A stretch of 64,000 nt of DNA from Kangiella sediminilitoris (lineage in GTDB: Bacteria > Pseudomonadota > Gammaproteobacteria > Enterobacterales > Kangiellaceae): positions 310,001 to 374,000 of the forward strand of contig NZ_CP012418.1 of the NCBI RefSeq assembly GCF_001708405.1. The letters run 5' to 3'. Positions 55,751 through 64,000 of this stretch are shown here, piece by piece (within the stretch, counting starts at the first letter, position 1; every line of letters begins with the position of its first letter). Position numbers and translations under genes: made by a program. The notes below the pieces were generated by a model, which was not told the origin of the DNA, ran no database searches, and was given only the letters and a program-made list of their open reading frames with translations.

Positions 55751-58354
55751 TTAGAAAATCGAACCTGGCTCAGGCGGTTCTTCTTGCTCTTCCCTTTCAA
55801 TGGGTTCCTGTTCCATTTCGAGGTTTTCAGGATCATCTTGTAGCGACTGTATCAGCTGATCAAGCTCTTCCTGCTCTAATTGCTCCGGCGCCGACTGCTC
55901 TTGTTCAGAGTTATCAAGTCCCTCGGTATAAAGTTGACCAAAATCATCGCTTGCCTGGCTTACCTCAGAAGGTACATTGTCATCTCTGAAATATTCAAAA
56001 ATGGCGTTTTGCTGGCCAAGAGCTGCTAATTTACCAGTTTCAGGGTCGATTTTTGCCGAAACGACGCCCGGCGGCTGAATAATTTCTTGTTCCGGAACAC
56101 CGTTCAGAGCTTTTTCCATGAATTCAGCCCAGATAGGCAGAGCTGCCTTACCGCCATACTCATAGCGACCTAAGCTGCGCCGATGATCGGAAAAACCCAT
56201 CCAGGCACTGGCGACCAGTCGATCATTGAAACCCGAAAACCAGGCATCCTTATAGTCGTTGGCTGTTCCTGTTTTGCCAGCAAGGTCGTTACGCTCCAGA
56301 AGAGGACTATTTCGTCGACGAAGTTGCGTGGTAGCCGTACCACTATGGATAACATCCTTCATCATATCGTAGAGGATAAAGGCATCACGGGGATCAATTA
56401 CTTGCTGTGCAATCTTATTTTCCGGTAGCGGTAATTGTGGATAATTACGAATTTCCGGAGAGTACTTTGCTTCTCGGATCTGATTATTAATCTTGATCTG
56501 TTCGCATTCATCACAGACTACCTTAGGGGTAGCTTCATACAAGATGTCTCCGTAAGAAGTTGTGATCTTCTCAATATAGTAAGGCTCAACCTGATAGCCA
56601 CCATTCGCCAGAACCGCGTAGGCTGTGGCCATTTCCATCGGTGTAAAACTTGCAGTACCCAAAGCCAGAGACTGGTATGGATCCATATGCTCATCAGGTA
56701 AGCCGATATTGACTAAAAACTTTTCAGCGTAGGCTGGAGTGATGCTGTTAATCAAGCGAGTGGATATGGTGTTAATCGAGCGCTTTAACCCAACCCGAAG
56801 ACGTGTTGGGCCATTGTATTTCAGGTTATCATTCTGGGGACGCCATACTTCGTCAATTTCATTATTCACCTTTACATAAGGAGCGTCATTGACCAGACTC
56901 GCAGGCGTGAAACCTTTGGAAAATGCGGCTGCATAAATAAAAGGTTTAATGTTAGAGCCTGGCTGTCTCCGAGCCTGTGTTACAAGGTTGAACTTATTGG
57001 ACAGGTAATCAAAGCCACCGACTAAAGAGGTTATTCCTCCATCCTTTGAGTGCAATGATACGAAGGCCGCAGAAGCTTCTGGCAGCTGACTTAGAGCCCA
57101 TTTGTTCTCTCCGATAGGCCTTATGCGAATGACATCACCGGGGGCGGCAACCTCACCTGCCGAGTTGGGTTTTTCGCCGACACTGGTGTCGGTGATAAAC
57201 TTGGCCGCCCACTCAAGGCCTTCCCATTCAATAGTAATTTCCTGTCCCTTTGAATTGAGAACCTTAAGGCTTTTTTCATTGACCTGCATAACGATGGCTG
57301 GCTCAAGACCCCCAATTTCAGGGGTAGATTCAAGCAACTGCAGCAGTTCGCGGGTATTCTTCTGTGCAAAATCACCGATCTGAGCCTCAGGGCCTTTGTA
57401 GCCGTGTCGTTTATCGTAAGTGATTAATCCCTCACGCAATGCCTCATTGGCATATCGCTGGTGCTCTGAATCAATGGTAGTGACAATATCCAGTCCATGG
57501 TTATAGGCAATGTCTCTTCCAAAACGATTTATTACGTCTAGACGAACCATTTCAGCAACATATGGAGCTTCTACATCAAGATCTGCACTGTGCTTTTTTG
57601 CCGTCAGGGGAGTCTCTACCGCCAGCTCATAAGCTTCCTCTTCGATGTAACCTTCATCCAGCATGCGACTAAGAACCAGATTTCGACGGCCTATAGCCCT
57701 GTCAGGATGAGAGATAGGGTTATATGCTGACTCACCTTTAAGTAAGCCTGCCATCATTGCTGCTTCCGATAGGGTCAGCTCATTAAGTTGTTTGCCATAA
57801 TACACTTCCGCTGCTGCGGCCAGACCGTAGGCGCGATGACTGAAATGTACTTTATTCGTATACAGCTCCAGTATCTCTTCTTTTGACAGCTCTTGCTCCA
57901 TACTGATGGCAAGAAACATCTCAATCAGCTTTCTTTTAAGACGCTGATCACGTGTTAAAAACATATTTCGCGCAGTCTGCATGGTTAAGGTACTGGCGCC
58001 TTCAGAAAACTCACCAGTAGTTGCTGCAACTTTCATTACTCTCAAGAGACCTTTTAAGTCTACACCGCTATGTTCGTAGAAGCGTTGGTCTTCGGTTGCA
58101 ACCAGGGCATTGATAAAGTTTTTTGGGATCTGGGCGAACTCCACAGGTTCACGCCTAACGTCGCCAAACTCGCCAATGATCTTGCCATCAGCACTAAAAA
58201 TGCGCATAGGGGTCTGAAGCTTTACATTTTTTAATGAGTCGATTTCCGGCACTTGGGGCGTTGCGTACAGGAAAGCCCCGATTACCGTCATGATCACAAA
58301 TATTGTGATAAAACTCACAAATAAGCCTAATTTCTTCAATATATTGATGGTCAT
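55751..58354 (-). CDS. mrcA: penicillin-binding protein 1A (bifunctional class A PBP)
   Basis: A peptidoglycan glycosyltransferase and DD-transpeptidase of 867 residues. One N-terminal membrane helix (about 10-32), GT51 domain with EDQRFYEHSGVD and TQTARNMFL, an OB-like inserted domain (about 320-420), and the transpeptidase with SXXK as SNIK (PGSNIKPFIYAA), a SXN element and the KTG box GKTGTANDYKDAWFSG. The last 70 residues are an acidic Glu/Gln-rich tail ending PEPGSIF that is longer than in E. coli. It is divergent from pilM, the classical arrangement. Confidence 0.95.
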   Translation of the reverse strand: MTINILKKLGLFVSFITIFVIMTVIGAFLYATPQVPEIDSLKNVKLQTPMRIFSADGKIIGEFGDVRREPVEFAQIPKNFINALVATEDQRFYEHSGVDLKGLLRVMKVAATTGEFSEGASTLTMQTARNMFLTRDQRLKRKLIEMFLAISMEQELSKEEILELYTNKVHFSHRAYGLAAAAEVYYGKQLNELTLSEAAMMAGLLKGESAYNPISHPDRAIGRRNLVLSRMLDEGYIEEEAYELAVETPLTAKKHSADLDVEAPYVAEMVRLDVINRFGRDIAYNHGLDIVTTIDSEHQRYANEALREGLITYDKRHGYKGPEAQIGDFAQKNTRELLQLLESTPEIGGLEPAIVMQVNEKSLKVLNSKGQEITIEWEGLEWAAKFITDTSVGEKPNSAGEVAAPGDVIRIRPIGENKWALSQLPEASAAFVSLHSKDGGITSLVGGFDYLSNKFNLVTQARRQPGSNIKPFIYAAAFSKGFTPASLVNDAPYVKVNNEIDEVWRPQNDNLKYNGPTRLRVGLKRSINTISTRLINSITPAYAEKFLVNIGLPDEHMDPYQSLALGTASFTPMEMATAYAVLANGGYQVEPYYIEKITTSYGDILYEATPKVVCDECEQIKINNQIREAKYSPEIRNYPQLPLPENKIAQQVIDPRDAFILYDMMKDVIHSGTATTQLRRRNSPLLERNDLAGKTGTANDYKDAWFSGFNDRLVASAWMGFSDHRRSLGRYEYGGKAALPIWAEFMEKALNGVPEQEIIQPPGVVSAKIDPETGKLAALGQQNAIFEYFRDDNVPSEVSQASDDFGQLYTEGLDNSEQEQSAPEQLEQEELDQLIQSLQDDPENLEMEQEPIEREEQEEPPEPGSIF

Positions 58355-58597
58355 TTTTTTTGAAAGATTTATGGTGAAGCGATATTGCTGGTTTATTAAT
58401 TGTGTACCAGTATACCTTTTCTAAAAAAAAAGGCTGAATTTTTTTGTAAATCAGTGTAAATATAGTATCTTAGAAGTGTTAGTTAATAAAAAAGTTTAAC
58501 TTTTGAGTGAAATTGGATTCACTTTTGGGGACGTGTCTTAAGCACTCAACTAAAGATTAATTAAGAAGTTAGGGACATTGTTGAACCAACTAAATGA

Positions 58598-59676
<1,079 letters not shown>

Positions 59677-59677
<1 letters not shown>

Positions 59678-60279
59678 TGGCACGTATTAACTTACTAGAC
59701 TGGCGTGGAGAATTACGTCAGGAGAGAAATAAAGAGTTTTGGATTACCTTTGGTCTAATGCTGGTTTTGGCAGCTCTGATTTTTGTATTGGTACATTTTG
59801 TTATGCAGTCCAGGATCGATAACCAAGATCAACGTATTAACAAACTCAATACGGAGATTGGTATTTTAAAACAGCAAACAAAAGAAATTGAGAAGCTTAA
59901 GAAGGAAAAAGAAGAGCTCATAAAGCGCATGAACCTAATCACGGATCTACAACGTAGTCGTCCAGAAGTGGTGCGAATGTTTGACGAGTTAACTCGCGTA
60001 ACTCCTGAGGGGATCAACTTGACTACCTGGCAGCGTGTAGAAACAAGCGTTGGAAATAAGAACGAGCGAATTCTACAGCATAAACTGGTATTTACTGGAC
60101 AGGGTGAAACAAACCCCCGTATTTCTGAGTTTATGCGTAAGATGGACTCTTCTGAGCGTTTGCAAACCAGTTCTTTGAAAGATGTTAATAAACAAACTAA
60201 AGGCTTGCCTGCGCAAAACTTTACTTTGGAAGCAAAGCAGGTTGTTCCTGGTAAAGAAACGGTTGAGGAGGGCAAATAA
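59677..60279 (+). CDS. pilN: type IV pilus assembly protein PilN
   Basis: A 200-residue bitopic protein. The N-terminal cytoplasmic peptide MARINLLDWRGELRQER binds PilM; one membrane helix (about 24-45) and a coiled coil (about 48-85) lead to a ferredoxin-like periplasmic domain (VTPEGINLTTWQRVE). Overlaps pilM and pilO by one base. Confidence 0.95.
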
Positions 60280-60896
60280 TGGCCGATTTAAGTCAGTATC
60301 AAGATTTTAATAATATTGGTTCATGGCCTCTCCCAGGGAAAATCGTTTTTATTGCTATTGCGATGGTTGTTGTCTTAGGGTTGGGTTATTACTTCCACAC
60401 AAGCGAACAGATAAGTGAGCTTGAGTCAAAGCAGCGCAAAGAGACCCAGTTACTGGATGACTATAAAAGAGAGTACGAGAAGGCCGTAAATTTAGATGCT
60501 TACAGAAAGCAAATGGCTGAGATGAAAGAAACCTTTAAGGGACTTCTGGAGCAATTACCAAAAAACACGGAAATTCCTGGTTTGCTGGATGAGATCTCCT
60601 ATGCAGCTTCTGGTTCTGGAGTGGAGCTACTATCTCATAAGTATCTTAATGAAACGAAGAAAGAATTCTATATTGAAAAGCCGATTGAAATCGTTGCGAC
60701 AGGAAGCTATCACCAGATAGCTGACTTCGTGAGTCGGATTTCAAAGCTACCTCGTATTGTAACGCTGCATAACTTTAAAATTCAGCGGGCATCAAATACT
60801 GGTCGACGCGCAGGTACTGAAGAGCAGGGAGGTACTGAGAATTTAAGTTTCAGTGTCTTAGCAAAAACATACCGTTATGAGTCTGAGGAGGGGTAA
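60279..60896 (+). CDS. pilO: type IV pilus assembly protein PilO
   Basis: A 205-residue partner of PilN with one membrane helix (about 19-39), a coiled coil (about 43-80) and a periplasmic domain (LLEQLPKNTEIPGLLDEISYAASGSGVEL). The stop is two bases before the GTG start of pilP, so coupling is expected. Confidence 0.95.
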   Translation: MADLSQYQDFNNIGSWPLPGKIVFIAIAMVVVLGLGYYFHTSEQISELESKQRKETQLLDDYKREYEKAVNLDAYRKQMAEMKETFKGLLEQLPKNTEIPGLLDEISYAASGSGVELLSHKYLNETKKEFYIEKPIEIVATGSYHQIADFVSRISKLPRIVTLHNFKIQRASNTGRRAGTEEQGGTENLSFSVLAKTYRYESEEG

Positions 60897-60898
60897 CA

Positions 60899-61456
60899 GT
60901 GAAGTATTTAAATAAGACCAGCATCCTTCTCGGAGCAGCCTTTTCAATCCTATTTCTAAGTGGTTGTGAAGATGAGGGAATGGAAAGCTTGGACCAAAAG
61001 ATTGCTAAAATTAAGAGTGAAACCAAGCAAAGTGTTGAGCCATTACCAAAAGTAGCGGCTTATGAACCTTTTACTTACTCTGCTTCAGATATGCGGAGTC
61101 CATTTGCGCGCCTGGATCCTGAAATAGAATCTCGTACCATGGTGGTTGATGGAAATTGTGAGACTGATGTTAGACCTGATCCTAATCGTCAAAAGAATGA
61201 AATGGAAAAATTTGGTCTGGATGCCCTTCAATATATGGGCATGATTGCTAACAAGAAAGAGTTAAGAGGGTTAGTGAAAATCTTAAGTGGTGACAGCGCA
61301 GGCGTTATTCAACCCGTACATGAAGGTGAGTATATCGGCCTGAATGATGGGCGAATCAGTAAAATTGATAGTAATCAAATCACCATTGAAGCGATAATTC
61401 CGAATGGCCGAGGCTGTTGGGAAAATCGAACACAGTACCTGGTCTTGGGACAGTGA
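60899..61456 (+). CDS. pilP: type IV pilus lipoprotein PilP
   Basis: An inner-membrane lipoprotein of 185 residues that connects PilNO to the PilQ secretin. Lipobox LSGC near residue 22, a linker, and the beta-domain (YMGMIANKKELRGLVKI ... GEYIGLNDGRISKIDSNQITIEAI). Starts at GTG with GAGGAGGGG upstream. Confidence 0.95.
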   Translation: MKYLNKTSILLGAAFSILFLSGCEDEGMESLDQKIAKIKSETKQSVEPLPKVAAYEPFTYSASDMRSPFARLDPEIESRTMVVDGNCETDVRPDPNRQKNEMEKFGLDALQYMGMIANKKELRGLVKILSGDSAGVIQPVHEGEYIGLNDGRISKIDSNQITIEAIIPNGRGCWENRTQYLVLGQ

Positions 61457-61463
61457 GGGCTGA

Positions 61464-63638
61464 ATGATGCGAATTAAAAATGAAGAACGGATGAACAAGT
61501 CAAAATTGGGTAAAACGACTATGTTGATAAAGATGAAGAAGTTAATAAAGAATTGTTCAGTGTTAGCGGGTGCAATGCTGTTTTCATGGGGTGTCCACGC
61601 CAGTACGTTACAGTCTATAGACTATAACGTATTACCAGGTGATAAGGTCATGGTGCGACTGAGTTATTCGGATATGCCACCCACACCACAAGAGTTTACA
61701 ACGAATAGCCCAGCTAGAATTTCGATGGACTTTGCTGGCGTAGACTCCGGCTTGGACTACAAGACGAAAGATATTGGTGTAGGAGCTGTGGGCTCTGTTA
61801 CTGCTATTGAGGCAGGAGACAGAACTCGCGTTGTCATCAATTTATCAGAACTTGTATCGTTTAATAGTGAAATACAAGGCAATGCGTACGTTGTGACACT
61901 TGACGCTGGTTCTGGAGCAGGTTCGGCTGCGGCAAGCAAGCCGGGAACAAGCTCAAGTTATACTGCTAGCTCTGAGTTTGATATTACAGGCGTTGATTTC
62001 CGTAGAGGAACTGCTGGTGAAGGACGTGTTTTAGTCACGCTAGGTTCACCTAATGTCAACGTAGATTTACGCCAAGAAGGCCGCACAGTTATTGCTGACT
62101 TCATCGGTAGTGATATTGATCCTGACTTCATTCGTAGACTGGATGTGATTGATTTTGGCACGCCCGCCCAGCTTGTTGAAACGTCACGTCGTGGCGATAC
62201 TGTTCGCTTGTCAGTTCGTGGTAATGACCGTTTTGATTATTTAGCTTATCAAGCGGATGATCTTTACACTATTGAACTCAAGCCTTTATCAAAGCAAGAA
62301 ATAGAGCGACGTGAGCGTGAAAAGCCTAAGTACACAGGTGAGCGCCTGACATTGCAGTTCCAGGATATGGACTTAAAAGCAATCTTACATACTCTGGGCG
62401 ATTTTGCCGGTATAAACATCGTTATCAGTGATGATGTTCAAGGCTCTATGGCTTTAAACCTAGTTAATGTTCCATGGGATCAGGCTTTAGATATCATCTT
62501 GAAATCTAAAGGCTTGGACAAGCGCAAAGAAGGCAACGTGATGATGGTTGCTCCTGCGGATGTTATCGCTGCTCGTGAGCAACAGGAACTAGAAGCTAAC
62601 AAACAGCAAGAAGAGTTAGCGCCTTTGAGAACGGAGCTTATCCAGGTAAATTATGCTAAGGCGTCAGAAGTCGCAGCCTTGCTAGCAACGGCTGGAGGTG
62701 AAGGGGATAGTTCAAAAGTAGGTGTGCTTTCCGAGAGAGGCGCTGTATCTGTAGACGCTAGAACCAATACTCTAATCGTAAGAGACGTATCATCAAAATT
62801 AGAAGATGTCCGTCGACTAATAACACAGCTCGACATTCCAGTAGAGCAGGTACTTATTGAGGCCCGTATCGTGACCGCCAGTGATGGTTTCGTCCGTGAC
62901 CTTGGAGCTCGATTTGGGGTTTCTGATACCTTCAATTCACAAGAAGCAGCTACATCAGGTAGCTTAACGGATACCAACTTTAGACTCGGCTTACTTGATG
63001 GTCAGGCAACTCTTGATGACCGCATGAATGTGAATCTACCAGTGAGCAATGCAGCAGGGTCGCTAGGCCTTACCTTTGCTCGATTGGCTGATGGTATTAT
63101 TGTCGACTTGGAACTTTCAGCGTTAGAAGCTGAAAACCGCGGTGAAGTAGTGGCCAGCCCGAAGGTAATCACTGCAAACCAGAAAGAAGCATTTATCAAA
63201 GCGGGTGAAGAAATTCCATACCAGCAAAGTGCCGGTGGTGCAGCCGCTGGTGGTGGTGCGACAACCATCCAATTCAAAGAAGCTGTTCTTGAGTTGAAAG
63301 TGACGCCACAAATCACTCCTGATGGTCGTGTTATTCTTGACTTGGCCATTACACAAGATACGCGTGGTGAAGAACTGGTATTCGACGGTGTTTCAGGTGG
63401 TGCTCCTGCTATTAATACTCAGGAGATAGGAACTCAGGTATTGGTTGATAATGGAGAAACCATTGTATTAGGTGGTATTTTCCAACACAGAACCAAATAT
63501 GACGAGACGAAAGTGCCTTTACTAGGCGATATCCCACTACTGGGCTGGTTATTCAGAAATACTTCTAGAGAAAACTCAAAAGAAGAATTGCTGATATTCG
63601 TAACACCAAAAATTCTTAAGCAAGGCTTGAAAAACTAG
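61464..63638 (+). CDS. pilQ: type IV pilus outer-membrane secretin PilQ
   Basis: A 724-residue pore for the pilus fibre. The signal peptide begins near the second or third in-frame Met (MLIKMKKLIKNCSVLAGAM ... GVHASTL); the first ATG (61464) has GAGGG upstream and is kept. Two AMIN domains (about 50-260), an STN/N0 domain (TLQFQDMDLKAILHTLGDFAG), N1 (LIQVNYAKASEVAALLATAGG), and the secretin domain with VEQVLIEARIV and ETIVLGGIFQHR. Intact. Confidence 0.97.
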   Translation: MMRIKNEERMNKSKLGKTTMLIKMKKLIKNCSVLAGAMLFSWGVHASTLQSIDYNVLPGDKVMVRLSYSDMPPTPQEFTTNSPARISMDFAGVDSGLDYKTKDIGVGAVGSVTAIEAGDRTRVVINLSELVSFNSEIQGNAYVVTLDAGSGAGSAAASKPGTSSSYTASSEFDITGVDFRRGTAGEGRVLVTLGSPNVNVDLRQEGRTVIADFIGSDIDPDFIRRLDVIDFGTPAQLVETSRRGDTVRLSVRGNDRFDYLAYQADDLYTIELKPLSKQEIERREREKPKYTGERLTLQFQDMDLKAILHTLGDFAGINIVISDDVQGSMALNLVNVPWDQALDIILKSKGLDKRKEGNVMMVAPADVIAAREQQELEANKQQEELAPLRTELIQVNYAKASEVAALLATAGGEGDSSKVGVLSERGAVSVDARTNTLIVRDVSSKLEDVRRLITQLDIPVEQVLIEARIVTASDGFVRDLGARFGVSDTFNSQEAATSGSLTDTNFRLGLLDGQATLDDRMNVNLPVSNAAGSLGLTFARLADGIIVDLELSALEAENRGEVVASPKVITANQKEAFIKAGEEIPYQQSAGGAAAGGGATTIQFKEAVLELKVTPQITPDGRVILDLAITQDTRGEELVFDGVSGGAPAINTQEIGTQVLVDNGETIVLGGIFQHRTKYDETKVPLLGDIPLLGWLFRNTSRENSKEELLIFVTPKILKQGLKN

Positions 63639-63657
63639 TCTTTCATACCCAAATACT

Positions 63658-63698
63658 AAAAACCCGGGTATAATCGCGTGCCTGGGTTTTTGGTTTTT
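63658..63698 (+). terminator. hairpin after pilQ with a -10 sequence in its loop
   Basis: AAAAACCCGGG and CCTGGGTTTTT (one G-T pair) form an 11-bp stem around a 12-base loop that contains consensus TATAAT (63669-63674). It could end pilQ transcription and start aroK transcription. Confidence 0.6.
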
Positions 63699-63732
63699 AA
63701 ATTTGGTTAATTAAAAGAGTTCAATATTAATA

Positions 63733-64000
63733 ATGAAAGGTAAGCGCAATATCTTCCTAGTAGGACCAATGGGAGCGGGTAAAACCACCATTGGAAAGCA
63801 GTTAGCCGAAATCTTGAAGCTTGAGTTTGTAGATAGCGACCACGAGCTTGAAGAAAGAACCGGTGCGCCTATCGATTGGATATTTGATATCGAGGGTGAA
63901 GAGGGCTTCCGAAAGCGCGAAGAGAAAATTATTGAAGAGTTAACAGAACGGCAGGGGATTGTCCTGGCAACAGGTGGCGGAGCAATTGTGTCCGATAAGA
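63733..64000 (+). CDS. aroK: shikimate kinase (5' part, cut by window end)
   Basis: Phosphorylates shikimate in aromatic amino-acid synthesis. The first 89 codons are present: [21 protein letters not shown] (Walker A), the [18 protein letters not shown] shikimate-binding region, [11 protein letters not shown] and LATGGGAI. It follows pilQ, as in many gammaproteobacteria (pilQ-aroK-aroB). Confidence 0.97.
   Translation, partial: MKGKRNIFLVGPMGAGKTTIGKQLAEILKLEFVDSDHELEERTGAPIDWIFDIEGEEGFRKREEKIIEELTERQGIVLATGGGAIVSDK

Overview
The window reads as a chromosomal segment of a marine-type gammaproteobacterium, compact and with moderate GC. The gene orders yibN-grxC-secB-gpsA, ubiE-ubiJ-ubiB near tatABC, hslVU near an ftsN-like gene and priA, and ponA/pilMNOPQ/aroK are characteristic of that class. 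The combination of secreted proteolysis, a TonB receptor and few sugar genes would suit a Kangiella-like peptide user. That placement is inference; no 16S or tRNA gene is present.

Layout. 1-9 kb: truncated gpmI; an SPFH/NfeD membrane pair; ahpC-ahpF divergent from oxyR; the yibN-grxC-secB-gpsA operon. 8.5-13 kb: a nitrogen-control block on the minus strand (glnA, a DUF4124 protein, ntrB, an ntrC-like gene, trmL). 13-20.6 kb: a TonB-dependent receptor, a methyltransferase, a PP-loop/TusA sulfur-transfer pair and a membrane diguanylate cyclase. 20.7-27.8 kb: typA, a lipoprotein, dtd, an SRPBCC protein, an MFS-acyltransferase fusion, tatD and an AI-2E-family permease. 27.9-34.3 kb: a complete TetR-controlled RND efflux operon. 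34.5-45.8 kb: an M24 peptidase, tatABC, hinT, ubiBJE, a DUF971 protein, a secreted S8 protease and hslVU. 46-49.6 kb: a coiled-coil protein, an FtsN-like SPOR protein and priA. 49.8-55.3 kb: an accessory block between priA and rpmE with a chaperone/usher-like surface-fibre locus. 55.4-64 kb: rpmE, PBP1a, pilMNOPQ and truncated aroK.

The most unusual element is the NtrC homologue. It keeps the phosphoreceiver domain and the canonical NtrC Fis-type DNA-binding domain but has no sigma54-activating AAA+ domain. Canonical NtrC boxes lie upstream of glnA and over the ntrB promoter, and both promoters look like sigma70 extended -10 promoters. This suggests an NtrBC circuit rewired away from sigma54. 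The second most interesting region is the chaperone/usher-like locus, which has a strong dyad and a perfect CRP-type box upstream. Other points of note are two intergenic hairpins whose loops contain -10-like hexamers (before typA and before aroK), a GGDEF protein whose first membrane segment lies upstream of its first ATG, and an Fe-S-type PP-loop enzyme coupled to a TusA-like carrier.
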